A stretch of 64,000 nt of DNA from positions 1-64,000 of the forward strand of contig JAGFZV010000014.1 in assembly GCA_017889545.1 (NCBI GenBank), given 5' to 3'. How positions within the stretch are numbered: the first letter of the stretch is position 1; each line of letters begins with the position of its first letter. The notes below the pieces were generated by a model. The model did no database searches. It had not been told where the DNA came from and saw only the letters and a program-made list of their open reading frames with translations. Below, one piece after another: positions 32,772 through 41,123 of the stretch. Both the position numbers and the translations under genes were made by a program. This stretch comes from Bacillota bacterium. GTDB lineage: Bacteria > Bacillota > Negativicutes > CTSoil-072.

Positions 32772-35552
32772 CTAAAATCGCCGGAATAAAAATCTGCGAG
32801 CCTCCTCTAGTGTTATTAGGATCACTGGGCAGCAGAATAAGTAAATCAAATCAGACAGCCCCAATGGCTGTGTCATGAAAATTGCGGCAAAAAACGGCAA
32901 ATAGATTAATGCCACTGTTATTAGCAATTCTGAGATAATGCCAACCTGGATCAAAAAATTACTTTTTAAAGAAAACTGCCAAAATGGCAACAGTTCCGAT
33001 CGGCAGACGAAAACATTACCCATCTGGCAAGCAATGATAGCGACCATTGCCATGGTCGTCGCTTGCCGATAGACTTCTCGCACGGAAACATCTGCTGTAT
33101 CGGCATAAATTTGTGGCGCGAACTGTTGGATATCTGTCAATGAATATCCATAATTGCTCCAAACGATAAAGAAGCCCCCCATTGACATCGCAGCCTCAAT
33201 TATGCCGAGAAACCCGTAGGAACGAAGCAAAAGAGACCTGTCGAGCAAATTACGAGAATATCTTGCTGGGCTGTGATGCAAAATACCCTTCTCTGGGTGT
33301 TCTGCGCCTAAGGCCAAGGCCGGTACCATATCCGTGCCAATATCAATAGCTAATATTTGCAATATGTTTAAGGCCGGAGGAATTTTTAAAAAAATCATCG
33401 CAATAAATGGAATAATTTCAGGAATATTCGATGCAAAAATATAAGTCATGAACTTGCGGATATTATCGTAAATGGCCCTTCCCTGCTCAATAGCTTTTAC
33501 GATGGTGGCGAAGTTATCATCAAGCAACACTATATCAGCGACCTCACGGGCCACGTCGGTACCGCCCCGCCCCATGGCAATCCCGATGTCTGCGGCTTTT
33601 AGCGCCGGAGCATCATTAACCCCGTCACCAGTGACTGCTACAATATGGCCGCATGCTTTATACGCCTCAACTATTTTCAGCTTATGCGCAGGAGTTGCCC
33701 GAGCAAAAATAATTGGCTGATCTTGACGCAATAAGTTTTTTAATGACTCTCCATCCATACTCTCAAGTTCAGTCCCTGTAACAATGGTACCCTTATCTTT
33801 AACCAGCCCAATATGCCTTCCGACAGCCTCCGCGGTTAACCCATAGTCACCAGTAATCATCGTTACACGGATGCCTGCCTGTTGACATTGTTTAACCGCT
33901 TCGGCCACCTCTGGACGAGGAGGGTCAATCATGGCCGCCAAGCCTACGAATACCAAATCATATTCACTCGACTCCGAAGCCATAAGCCCTTCGCTGTAAG
34001 CTAAAGCCAAGACACGATGCCCTTCTCTGGCTAACCGGTCATTGACCCCAATGATTTTTTGCCTTTCTGCCTCCGAAATTTCAACAATTTCATTTTTATT
34101 CTTAATGTACCGGCAACTCCGCAACGTTTCGATTGGCGCCCCTTTAACAAATTTCACATTCACACCTTGTTTGAATAACCTATTGCGATTGTTGACCCCA
34201 AAAGTACTCATCATTTTATGTACAGAATTAAATTGCTTGGTTATTTGCCCAGAAAAATCAGCCCTAACGGCAGCAATGTCCTGGCCACCCTTTGCCGCCG
34301 CAACTAATAGAGCGCCTTCGGTCGGATCACCAATAATCTGCCAGAGTTTATCGTTTTTATAGTCGGTCTCAATGATTGCTTCGGAACAGACGACCCCTAT
34401 CGTCAGTAATAATTCTATTTGATTTTCTATTGCACTGCTGGGAATAGCCAGCGCTCCCTCTTTTTCGTATCCGTCCCCGGAAACCTCCACCTCAAACTCT
34501 GGTACCCAGATTCGCTTGACGGTCACCTCGTTCATCGTGATCGTTCCCGTTTTATCAGTACAAATAACGCTCGTAGCGCATAGCGCTTCTACCGAGGATA
34601 ACTTGCGAACCAAGGCGTTTTGCGAAGCCATTCGCCTAACTCCCACCGCCAAAGACAAGCTGACCGCCGGCAACAATCCCTCCGGAACATTGGCAACAAT
34701 AATCCCTATACAAAAAATGAAACAGGCACGCAGGTCAATGCCCAGCCACCAATATGCAAGGGCAAAAACAATTGCCCCCATAGATAAGGCTAGTGTGGTT
34801 ATCAGTCGTACGATCCGCTGCACTTGTAATTCTAATGAGCTCTTTTCACGAACCACTTCCGTTGTCATTTTGGTAACTTTGCCCAATTCAGTCTGCTTGC
34901 CTGCAGCGTATACTACCGCAATGCCCCGTCCAGATGTTGCCGTTGTCCCAGCGAACAAAAGATTAGGGGTTCGACTTGCAGGTTTTCCTGTATCAGCCAT
35001 CGAAACAGCATTACACGCCACGGGCAGCGATTCGCCCGTCAATAACGACAAGTCTACCATTAAATTCTCAGCCTCAACCAGTCTGGCATCAGCCGAAATA
35101 TGGTCGCCAGCCTCAATTACAAGGACGTCACCAATGACAATTTCTTCCGATAACACTTGTTCGATCCTGCCATTGCGATAAACTTTTACTTTGCGCGGAA
35201 GCATGGCGGATAATGCGAGCAATGCCTTATCCGCACGATATTCTTGCCAAAAACTAAAAAGCGCATTGATAAAGACAACTGACCAGGTCGCCCAACCCAG
35301 TTCCGGCATGTTTACCAAAAAGGCCAAAATACCGGCTGCCCACAACAGCAATGCCATAAAATGCGTAAATTGTTGATATAGCAGACGCCATAGAGACAGC
35401 GTTACCGCCTTTGGCAACTGGTTCATTCCATATAATAGCAGCCGTTTTTCCGCCTCTTGATTTGTAAGGCCTTCACGGCGTGTTCCAAGTAAAGAGAAAA
35501 TGGCTTCGATCTCAGCAGTAGCCATTTTGGTAATTTCATTATTATCGCTCAT
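32772..35552 (-). CDS. P2-type cation-transporting ATPase
   Basis: A 926-residue P-type ATPase with an N-terminal cation-ATPase domain (about 10-75). TGES is at 172-175, the M4 cation site VANVPEGLLP at 287-296, the phosphorylation loop CTDKTGTITM with Asp333, and GDGVNDAPALKAADIGIAMG in the hinge. PEGLLP and the C-terminal six-helix block place it with the Na+/K+- and Ca2+-type pumps rather than heavy-metal pumps. The transported ion cannot be fixed; Ca2+ or Na+ are the likely ones. It is transcribed alone. Confidence 0.88.
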   Translation of the reverse strand: MSDNNEITKMATAEIEAIFSLLGTRREGLTNQEAEKRLLLYGMNQLPKAVTLSLWRLLYQQFTHFMALLLWAAGILAFLVNMPELGWATWSVVFINALFSFWQEYRADKALLALSAMLPRKVKVYRNGRIEQVLSEEIVIGDVLVIEAGDHISADARLVEAENLMVDLSLLTGESLPVACNAVSMADTGKPASRTPNLLFAGTTATSGRGIAVVYAAGKQTELGKVTKMTTEVVREKSSLELQVQRIVRLITTLALSMGAIVFALAYWWLGIDLRACFIFCIGIIVANVPEGLLPAVSLSLAVGVRRMASQNALVRKLSSVEALCATSVICTDKTGTITMNEVTVKRIWVPEFEVEVSGDGYEKEGALAIPSSAIENQIELLLTIGVVCSEAIIETDYKNDKLWQIIGDPTEGALLVAAAKGGQDIAAVRADFSGQITKQFNSVHKMMSTFGVNNRNRLFKQGVNVKFVKGAPIETLRSCRYIKNKNEIVEISEAERQKIIGVNDRLAREGHRVLALAYSEGLMASESSEYDLVFVGLAAMIDPPRPEVAEAVKQCQQAGIRVTMITGDYGLTAEAVGRHIGLVKDKGTIVTGTELESMDGESLKNLLRQDQPIIFARATPAHKLKIVEAYKACGHIVAVTGDGVNDAPALKAADIGIAMGRGGTDVAREVADIVLLDDNFATIVKAIEQGRAIYDNIRKFMTYIFASNIPEIIPFIAMIFLKIPPALNILQILAIDIGTDMVPALALGAEHPEKGILHHSPARYSRNLLDRSLLLRSYGFLGIIEAAMSMGGFFIVWSNYGYSLTDIQQFAPQIYADTADVSVREVYRQATTMAMVAIIACQMGNVFVCRSELLPFWQFSLKSNFLIQVGIISELLITVALIYLPFFAAIFMTQPLGLSDLIYLFCCPVILITLEEARRFLFRRF

Positions 35553-35620
35553 AAGCCCAGCCTCCTCGATGCAGGCGAAACTTATTATGAATGATCCTCG
35601 CTTCTTACTACCAACCCGAA

Positions 35621-36583
35621 TTAAAATCGGCCGTCAATTTTCTTAACGTTCACTTTTTTTTCCGTGTTCACGATCAATTGAAACACATCCGGACGGGCAT
35701 AGTGACCGGTAACATCAAAATCAAATCTGCTTTGCGGAATTAAGTCCAGATCCAAATCCGCAATGAGGATTTCTTCTTTGCCATAAACAGGACCGGCGAC
35801 ATACTCGCCCATCGGGCTGATAATGGCACTCCCGCCCCGACACATAATTTCCGGTGCGCTCTCTAATTCGGCATAGCAAGCCAGATCTTTCGGATACATC
35901 TCTTTGGTAACGAATTGGTTGCAAGCTAAAACAAAGCATCTTCCTTCCAACGCGATATGCTTCATCGATGCTTGCCATACATCCCGGGAATCTGCCGTAG
36001 GAGCCAAATACAAGCTTACACCATTGTCATACATAGCAGCACGAGCTAATGGCATATAGTTTTCCCAGCAAATTAAACCACCCATTTTGCCATAAGGAGT
36101 ATCAACAACGGTCAAGGTACTTCCATCGCCTTCGCCCCAAATCAATCGCTCCGACGCAGTGGGTTTCAGTTTGCGGTGCTTGCCTAATAATGCGCCGTCG
36201 GGACCAAAATAGATCACTGTGCAGTATAGCGTACTTTGGCTTCCTTCCGACTCTCTTTCAATGATCCCCACTGCTAAGTAAACCGCAGCTTGGCGAGCGG
36301 TTTCACTTAAAGCATCGGTCGTGGAGCTGGGAACCAATACAGAATTTTTCCAATATCTAGCCCAGTCTTGTCTTCCCTCTTGCGACCTGGAACCAACATT
36401 TGTTCCAAAAGTCATTCCGCGAGGATACGCTGGTATAAAAGCCTCCGGAAATACAACGATCTTGGCCCCTTTCTCGGCGGCTTCCAATGCCAATGATCGC
36501 GTTTTTTCCACAGTTAACTCGCGATCCATGATGACCGGAGCTGCTTGAATAACAGCAACACGAACCATTTTATTTTGCGGCAT
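35621..36583 (-). CDS. Nitrilase
   Basis: A 320-residue member of the nitrilase branch of the carbon-nitrogen hydrolase superfamily, converting a nitrile to acid and ammonia. The catalytic triad is visible as E47 (VVFPEAF), K138 (KHRKLKPT) and C172 (LICWENYMPLAR). The CWEN context is typical of true nitrilases and cyanide-degrading enzymes rather than amidases. Start has AAGGGGTGA upstream. Followed downstream by the P-type ATPase gene (gap 68) with no obvious link; a VOC-family protein lies just upstream on the same strand. Confidence 0.9.
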   Translation of the reverse strand: MPQNKMVRVAVIQAAPVIMDRELTVEKTRSLALEAAEKGAKIVVFPEAFIPAYPRGMTFGTNVGSRSQEGRQDWARYWKNSVLVPSSTTDALSETARQAAVYLAVGIIERESEGSQSTLYCTVIYFGPDGALLGKHRKLKPTASERLIWGEGDGSTLTVVDTPYGKMGGLICWENYMPLARAAMYDNGVSLYLAPTADSRDVWQASMKHIALEGRCFVLACNQFVTKEMYPKDLACYAELESAPEIMCRGGSAIISPMGEYVAGPVYGKEEILIADLDLDLIPQSRFDFDVTGHYARPDVFQLIVNTEKKVNVKKIDGRF

Positions 36584-36615
36584 GCCATTTCACCCCTTAA
36601 ATTAAATATGATATG

Positions 36616-37074
36616 CTATTTTTCCCAATTTTGTATTTCAATGATATTGCCTTCCGGATCGCGTGCATATACAGCCGTTAGTATGCCGATATCACCATAA
36701 TCATTCATCACTACTTCGCCTAATTTTTCACCACCGTTCGCAAGTAAAGAATTCAATGTCGCTTCGACCGAATCGACGTGAAATGCTAAATGGCCTAAGC
36801 CTTGATGGTTAATTATTGGTTTGGTTTCATTTAAATTGCTGGGTTCATACTCAAAAATCTCCAACGTAGGCCCATTCTCATATCCCGGCAGGCTGAGATG
36901 AATTCCTCTAATTTTAACATGATCAATTGCAGTCATTTTTTCAAGCCATTCGCCGGAAAGATCGCGTTCGGGATAAATTGGCTTGCACGCAAAAACGTCG
37001 ATATAAAACCGGGCCAGCATTTTCCAATCTTTGGCTATGATATTCGTGTGAACATAGCGTATCGTATTGCTCAT
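36616..37074 (-). CDS. VOC (glyoxalase/dioxygenase fold) protein
   Basis: A 152-residue metalloenzyme of the vicinal oxygen chelate superfamily. Two beta-alpha-beta-beta-beta halves are visible: YVHTNIIAKDWKMLARFY with a metal-ligand candidate H9, and GLGHLAFHVDSVEATLNSLL with further H residues, ending in YARDPEGNIIEIQNW with the usual metal-binding Glu. Members are lyases, dioxygenases or resistance proteins. It lies 32 bases upstream of the nitrilase gene, probably in the same transcript. Specific substrate unknown. Confidence 0.85.
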   Translation of the reverse strand: MSNTIRYVHTNIIAKDWKMLARFYIDVFACKPIYPERDLSGEWLEKMTAIDHVKIRGIHLSLPGYENGPTLEIFEYEPSNLNETKPIINHQGLGHLAFHVDSVEATLNSLLANGGEKLGEVVMNDYGDIGILTAVYARDPEGNIIEIQNWEK

Positions 37075-37105
37075 TCAACCCTCTCCCTTTTATGCCCTAA
37101 CTTCT

Positions 37106-37435
37106 CTAATTGTCCTTCTTTTCGATCATTTCAGCAATTGCGTCTTCAACAATGCCTTGAACGGCTTCCTCTGGTTCTTTTCCCGCTCCTTTTTGCACGT
37201 CTGTATAGTGATGAAGTTCCTCTATCAATCTGCGCCTGATTGGAAAACCTGAAGAATTCACAGCAGGTCTTTCTTTCCGTTTGAGAAAGTCTTGCAAGTC
37301 GCTATCTCTTATGCGGTATTCCCGGCCCAGCTTTAATGCAGTAAGTTCCCGCCTGCGTATCCACGCTTGGACGCTGCGTTTCGGTACTCCAAGAATTTCG
37401 GCTATATCTTCAGTTGAATAAAATTTTCTCTCCAT
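37106..37435 (-). CDS. MerR/excisionase-type DNA-binding protein
   Basis: A 109-residue protein with an N-terminal winged-helix of the HTH_17 type: YSTEDIAEILGVPKRSVQAWIRRRELTALKLG followed by YRIRDSDLQDFL. The C-terminal half is charged and helical (GKEPEEAVQGIVEDAIAEM). I use ATG 37435 since AGGGGGG lies seven bases upstream; an in-frame ATG at 37441 overlaps the site. Such small proteins regulate neighbouring genes; the VOC and nitrilase genes follow on the same strand. Confidence 0.75.
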   Translation of the reverse strand: MERKFYSTEDIAEILGVPKRSVQAWIRRRELTALKLGREYRIRDSDLQDFLKRKERPAVNSSGFPIRRRLIEELHHYTDVQKGAGKEPEEAVQGIVEDAIAEMIEKKDN

Positions 37436-37565
37436 ATACATCCCCCCTATTTATAGTATGACTATTTTTTACCAATACGTCAAATAAAATACTAATAATT
37501 ACATAAACTGTTCAAAATATACTAATAAATGTCATTTTTTCAAAGATATAAAACCTTTATTTTTG

Positions 37566-37600
37566 AAAAAAAAGGCGTGAACGCTCATTTGCTTCACACC
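37566..37600 (-). terminator. Terminator of the MFS gene
   Basis: On the minus strand GGTGTGAA and TTCACGCC pair around an 11-base loop and are followed by eight T. About 55 bases after the MFS stop. Confidence 0.82.
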
Positions 37601-37654
37601 TGATGTCTCTGGCGCAAACAAAGCTTTGACCGTCTCTCCAAAAAACATTGCTTT

Positions 37655-39007
37655 CTATCGATCCGCCAATGGGTCGTCTACCGGTTCGTGAATAGTAAAC
37701 AGGATCGCCAAGCACAATAAGGAGCAGACGGCTAGGAAGATCCATACCGCATCCCAGCTGTAATTATCCAGCAGCATCCCCGTGATTAACGGTGCAGCGG
37801 CACCGCCGAACTGACCAGACATATTCACCAAAGAGCACCCTATTGGAAAAGTCTTTTTGGTGGTCAATCCCATGGGATACACCAAATAGGCTGAATATCC
37901 TATGTTTAGCATGACCCCGACCATGAACATCAGCGCAGCCAAGATATATGGATCATTCGGTGCATAAATCAAGGAATACATCATAAAGACCGTGGCGAAG
38001 GCCGTAAACATCATGTTCGGCTTGCGACGCTTGTTAAGAATATTATCCGAAAACCAGCCGCCAACCAAGTTCCCTACTACCGCACCCATCCATGGCGCTG
38101 CAGCCACGAACCCCATTTTGATGACAGCAAAATGTTTTACTGTCACGAGGTAAGTGGGGATCCATGTCACCAAGACTTGTACGATCGCTCCCATGAAAAA
38201 GTAACCTAGGGCTACACCCCAAAGGTCCCAAGAGCGAAAAATTTCCCCTTTGGTCGCCAACGGTGTCATTCTCTTGGCTCTGACGAATTTATCCAGCCAC
38301 ACCAGCTTGTATTCTCTTGTCTTTACACCTTTAGCAGCGGTGGTTTGGTCCACGCCAGATTCAATATACTGACGTTCCGCAACTGAACAATACTTGCTTT
38401 CAGCAGGCTGGTTTTTCACTAAGATATACCAGGCCAAGGACAATAGAACACCAGGAACGGAGAATATCAAAAAAATTTCTCGCCAGCCATAGGCAAGGAC
38501 GATCCATGCGCACAAAGGCGGAACGATGACTGGCCCGAATTTTGCTGCAGCATAAAATATTCCTGTAACGGTGCCCTTCTCCTTTGAGGGAAACCAATGG
38601 TTGATGGTGGAAGTTACACCAATTGGCAAAGGCCCCTCAGCCAAGCCCAGGAGAAATCGGTACACCTTCAACATCAATACGGATCCTGCTGTCCCAATCA
38701 GTCCTGTCACCACTGATGTGGCTACCATAGCATAGGGAAATACGCTGCGCACGCCAAACTTGCTGTAAACAAAGCCTGCTGGAACTTGGGCAAGCCCATA
38801 CGCGAGCAGGAACAGGCTCGCCAGGGCTCCAGCCTCCGTATTACTCATGACAAATTCTTTACGCATAAAAGGCAGTGCCATACCCAAGTTCGCCCGATCA
38901 GCTGCCGCCACCGTATAAACCAAGAAGATCATCAATGCGATTATCCAGCGGAACCTAGTCATTTTAACAGCCACGCCCGTTTCCGGCCCCACTTTATTAT
39001 TCATCAT
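37655..39007 (-). CDS. MFS transporter, anion:cation symporter (ACS) type
   Basis: A 450-residue twelve-helix transporter. The first helix is followed by ADRANLGMALPFM, a motif characteristic of the ACS group (tartrate, phthalate, galactonate, glucarate carriers). Second-half loop GGWFSDNILNKRRK. Start ATG 39007 with AGAAGGAA upstream; the frame is open a further 22 codons. It follows the NeuD-like acyltransferase gene by 72 bases, and both lie downstream of a c-di-GMP riboswitch. The substrate is probably an organic anion. Confidence 0.85.
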   Translation of the reverse strand: MMNNKVGPETGVAVKMTRFRWIIALMIFLVYTVAAADRANLGMALPFMRKEFVMSNTEAGALASLFLLAYGLAQVPAGFVYSKFGVRSVFPYAMVATSVVTGLIGTAGSVLMLKVYRFLLGLAEGPLPIGVTSTINHWFPSKEKGTVTGIFYAAAKFGPVIVPPLCAWIVLAYGWREIFLIFSVPGVLLSLAWYILVKNQPAESKYCSVAERQYIESGVDQTTAAKGVKTREYKLVWLDKFVRAKRMTPLATKGEIFRSWDLWGVALGYFFMGAIVQVLVTWIPTYLVTVKHFAVIKMGFVAAAPWMGAVVGNLVGGWFSDNILNKRRKPNMMFTAFATVFMMYSLIYAPNDPYILAALMFMVGVMLNIGYSAYLVYPMGLTTKKTFPIGCSLVNMSGQFGGAAAPLITGMLLDNYSWDAVWIFLAVCSLLCLAILFTIHEPVDDPLADR

Positions 39008-39079
39008 GGTTCCTTCTTTTCTGCCCACGATAGAGCTTTTATTATCTCCACGCTGCATTGTCGTCTCCTGCAATACTCT

Positions 39080-39733
39080 TTATAAGTATTTTTCATCTTC
39101 CTGGCGGCTTCTTTTCACAGTTGCCGGCGTCCCAAAAGCTACAACATTCGATGGAATATCTGAAACAACAGTCGCTCCGGCTCCTATAATGGAATGCTGA
39201 CCAATACTGACCTTATTAATTACATTTGCCCCCAAACTGATACATGAATATTCCCCGATCCGAACGTTGCCGGCAACAGTAGCTCCACCTAAAATAGAGG
39301 CATAGTCCCTCAATTCACTATGATGTCCTAAAATAGCCCCCATCGCGAGAAGTGAATGTTTCCCAATTATAGCATTGCTAGCAACAATGGCTCCTGCTAA
39401 CAATATTGAACCATCTCCTATTTTTACATCACTTCCTATACATACGGTAGGATGAATGACACTGACAAAATTAAGATTTTTGGACAACCCGGTAATTTTC
39501 TGTACCATTTCACTACGTTGCCAATTATCGCCGACTGCAATTACTGCATGATGGATATCGTTTGATATATGACTTAAATCTGAAACAGTGCCTAATACCT
39601 CGTATCTGGATATCTTACTGCCCACGGGCAGCGTATCAACAATAAAGCCCGCTATTTCATATTTTCCATTTTTCTCAATAGCATCCATCACTCCCAGTCC
39701 CACTCCACCAGCGCCAATTATCAGGATCTCCAT
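39080..39733 (-). CDS. NeuD/PglD-type sugar O- or N-acyltransferase
   Basis: A 217-residue protein: an N-terminal Rossmann-like segment (ILIIGAGGVGLGVMDAI) followed by a left-handed beta helix of hexapeptide repeats (IGDGSILLAGAIVASNAIIG ... GNVRIGEYSCISLGANV). The catalytic histidine of this family is in GHHSELRDY. Relatives acetylate sialic acid or bacillosamine precursors for surface glycans. Start ATG 39733 with GAGAGGAGG upstream. It is preceded by a 25-codon reading frame and by a c-di-GMP-I riboswitch, which suggests control of a surface-modifying step by c-di-GMP. Confidence 0.85.
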   Translation of the reverse strand: MEILIIGAGGVGLGVMDAIEKNGKYEIAGFIVDTLPVGSKISRYEVLGTVSDLSHISNDIHHAVIAVGDNWQRSEMVQKITGLSKNLNFVSVIHPTVCIGSDVKIGDGSILLAGAIVASNAIIGKHSLLAMGAILGHHSELRDYASILGGATVAGNVRIGEYSCISLGANVINKVSIGQHSIIGAGATVVSDIPSNVVAFGTPATVKRSRQEDEKYL

Positions 39734-39747
39734 AATTGTCCTCCTCT

Positions 39748-39825
39748 CTATGGGTTGATGACATCTGCTCCTGATTCTGCGAACATCACTGCCGTAGGGC
39801 CCGCAGCAACTGTTTTCTCCATCAT
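39748..39825 (-). CDS. 25-codon reading frame between riboswitch and acyltransferase gene
   Basis: ATG 39825 (or the adjacent ATG 39822) opens a frame of 25 codons beginning MMEKTVAAGPTAVMF and ending with VINP. A GGGGGAAG-like site lies upstream, and the stop TAG is 15 bases before the acyltransferase start. It could be a leader peptide, a small functional peptide or a remnant of a decayed gene. No family recognised. Confidence 0.4.
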   Translation of the reverse strand: MMEKTVAAGPTAVMFAESGADVINP

Positions 39826-39875
39826 TTCTTTTCTTCCCCCAAAAATTAAAACCACCAGAACACAACCGGATCAAT

Positions 39876-39968
39876 CCGGTGCGGCCTGGCAGTCATGAGC
39901 CTGGTAACCGAGGCTTTTAGACCCACGGCTTTGCGTCCCCGCCTTTCGGTTGGTTTGCCAATACTGCA
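39876..39968 (-). ncRNA. c-di-GMP-I (GEMM-I) riboswitch
   Basis: On the minus strand the conserved blocks appear in order: GGCAAACC, a GAAA tetraloop, GGGGACGCAAAGCC, GGGTCTAAAAGCC, GGTTACC and GACTGCCAGGCCGC. This is the GEMM-I aptamer, which binds c-di-GMP. A hairpin ACCGGA-TTGA-TCCGGT (39864-39879 region) and a T-rich tract follow, so the expression platform is probably a terminator. Downstream are a 25-codon frame, the NeuD-like acyltransferase and the MFS gene. Confidence 0.92.
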
Positions 39969-40040
39969 ATTTTTAAATTCAAATGGTGTTGTTAATTACT
40001 TATTCTTTCGCCATTTTTTAATCATGTCCTGCAGAAGTTT

Positions 40041-40054
40041 CACGCAATTGCGTG
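40041..40054. promoter_or_regulatory. 14-base perfect palindrome upstream of the riboswitch
   Basis: CACGCAATTGCGTG lies about 75 bases upstream of the aptamer, where a promoter for the riboswitch transcript is expected. It may be an operator. No regulator is assigned. Confidence 0.35.
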
Positions 40055-40084
40055 ATTATTCGGACTACATCATCCAGAATTAAC

Positions 40085-40118
40085 AAAAAAGCCCTCCGGC
40101 ATAAATGCTGGAAGGCTT
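40085..40118 (-). terminator. Terminator of the 103-codon gene
   Basis: On the minus strand AAGCCTTCCAGC and GCCGGAGGGCTT pair around ATTTAT and are followed by six T. Confidence 0.82.
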
Positions 40119-40230
40119 GAATTACCCGACCGGTCTAAGGATCTGAAACGATCAAACCAGACCTGGAGAATTAGGCCGACTGATGTCATATAGTAGCTTA
40201 GAAATTCATTTTTTCCGTCCCAATTGTCGA

Positions 40231-40542
40231 CTAGGCAGTTTCTCGCCTGTACTCCAACGATTTTTTATGCTTCAACGCTTTTTCCTCAAAAGTTGCAAAT
40301 GCCGCTATCACTTCATCTAGTTCTTCTTTACTATTAATACCAATATCACGCACCGCATATTCCATCGCAGCTTCTTTGGCGAAGCCCTCTGCCATCAAGG
40401 CAAAGATCGTAGCGCATGCTTTCATTATGCGTGCCCTTTTGGGAAGCTTTTCGTTCAACATTCTTATTCTGGCAAAAATCACCATTGCCAAACAGCATAC
40501 TATTATGAGACATGCGACAATAAGGATTATCATGGTATTCAT
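40231..40542 (-). CDS. Small membrane-anchored protein
   Basis: A 103-residue protein with one N-terminal membrane helix (about residues 3-24, IILIVACLIIVCCLAMVIFA) and a basic/charged cytoplasmic helical domain (RARIMKACATIFALMAEGFAKEAA ... EELDEVIAAFATFEEKALKHKK). Start with AAAGGAGG upstream. No family recognised. It has its own terminator and lies downstream of the structured RNA candidate. Confidence 0.7.
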   Translation of the reverse strand: MNTMIILIVACLIIVCCLAMVIFARIRMLNEKLPKRARIMKACATIFALMAEGFAKEAAMEYAVRDIGINSKEELDEVIAAFATFEEKALKHKKSLEYRRETA

Positions 40543-40675
40543 CCGTTCACCTCCTTTATTTTCTAATTTTCCACACGGCCCAATCTTTTCAAAACCCTAA
40601 ACCTTCCTTCATGTACTGTGAGATTCTTGCCTTGTCCCTTTATTAAGCAAAAGAACGTTTGGAATAGAGTGGCAT

Positions 40676-40810
40676 AAAAAAATAGCATAAATAAAATAGG
40701 CTTGGACAACCCTCATCAGCGAGTGTGTTCGCTGCAAGTAAACAGGGACTAAATGTCATGCATAAATTCCCATTATTGCAAAAAGCCTACATATGTTACG
40801 CTATATACTG
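40676..40810 (-). ncRNA. Candidate structured small RNA, 6S-like rod
   Basis: On the minus strand, ATAGCGTA (40797-40804) pairs with TATGCTAT (40682-40689), and after a 7x7 internal loop TAGGCTT (40783-40789) pairs with AAGCCTA (40697-40703), closing an ~80-base interior with further hairpins (CAGCGA ... TCGCTG). The closing stem is followed directly by a run of T. An extended -10 promoter (TG-T-TATAAT, 40823-40828) lies just upstream. Long closing stems around an open interior resemble 6S RNA, but I cannot assign a family. Confidence 0.45.
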
Positions 40811-40822
40811 CACATTTCTTTT

Positions 40823-40843
40823 ATTATAACACAATATGTTGTG
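40823..40843 (-). promoter_or_regulatory. Extended -10 promoter with overlapping dyad
   Basis: TGTTATAAT on the minus strand is a full extended -10; no good -35 is present. CACAA-TATG-TTGTG (40830-40843) immediately upstream is an inverted repeat and could be a binding site. It would start the small RNA near 40816. Confidence 0.5.
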
Positions 40844-41036
40844 CTATTTAATGAATTAATCATTTTTTTGCAAAAATTCTTTTTTTAACATAAACTAGGT
40901 CTTTGACAGTTCCATACAGATCGATGCCTCCAAAGCCTTGATAGGGCTGAAAGAGCTTCACTATGAACTGGATGATTATGTGTTGGACAAGCACCTTCCC
41001 AACGGTCATTTTTGCCTCAATTTTGCTTCGAGAATC

Positions 41037-41069
41037 AAAAAAGGCGTGACCGCGAATCCGCGTCACACC
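41037..41069 (-). terminator. Terminator following the tRNA-Gly 3' fragment (copy B)
   Basis: On the minus strand GGTGTGA ... TCACGCC with inner CGCG/CGCG pairs, followed by six T. It belongs to the original tRNA-Gly transcript and marks native chromosome. Confidence 0.78.
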
Positions 41070-41078
41070 TGAATTTAC

Positions 41079-41123
41079 TGGAGCGGGCAAAGGGATTCGA
41101 ACCCTCGACCCACGGCTTGGGAA
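41079..41123 (-). repeat. 3' fragment of tRNA-Gly(CCC), element attachment site (copy B)
   Basis: Read on the minus strand: TTCCCAAGCCG (anticodon loop and 3' anticodon stem), variable GGGTC, an intact T arm (GAGGG TTCGAAT CCCTT), the acceptor strand and TCCA. The 5' half of the tRNA is missing; upstream is element DNA. This is the boundary of an integrative element that starts here and runs to higher coordinates. The reconstituted tRNA should lie at the element's other end, outside the window. Confidence 0.85.
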
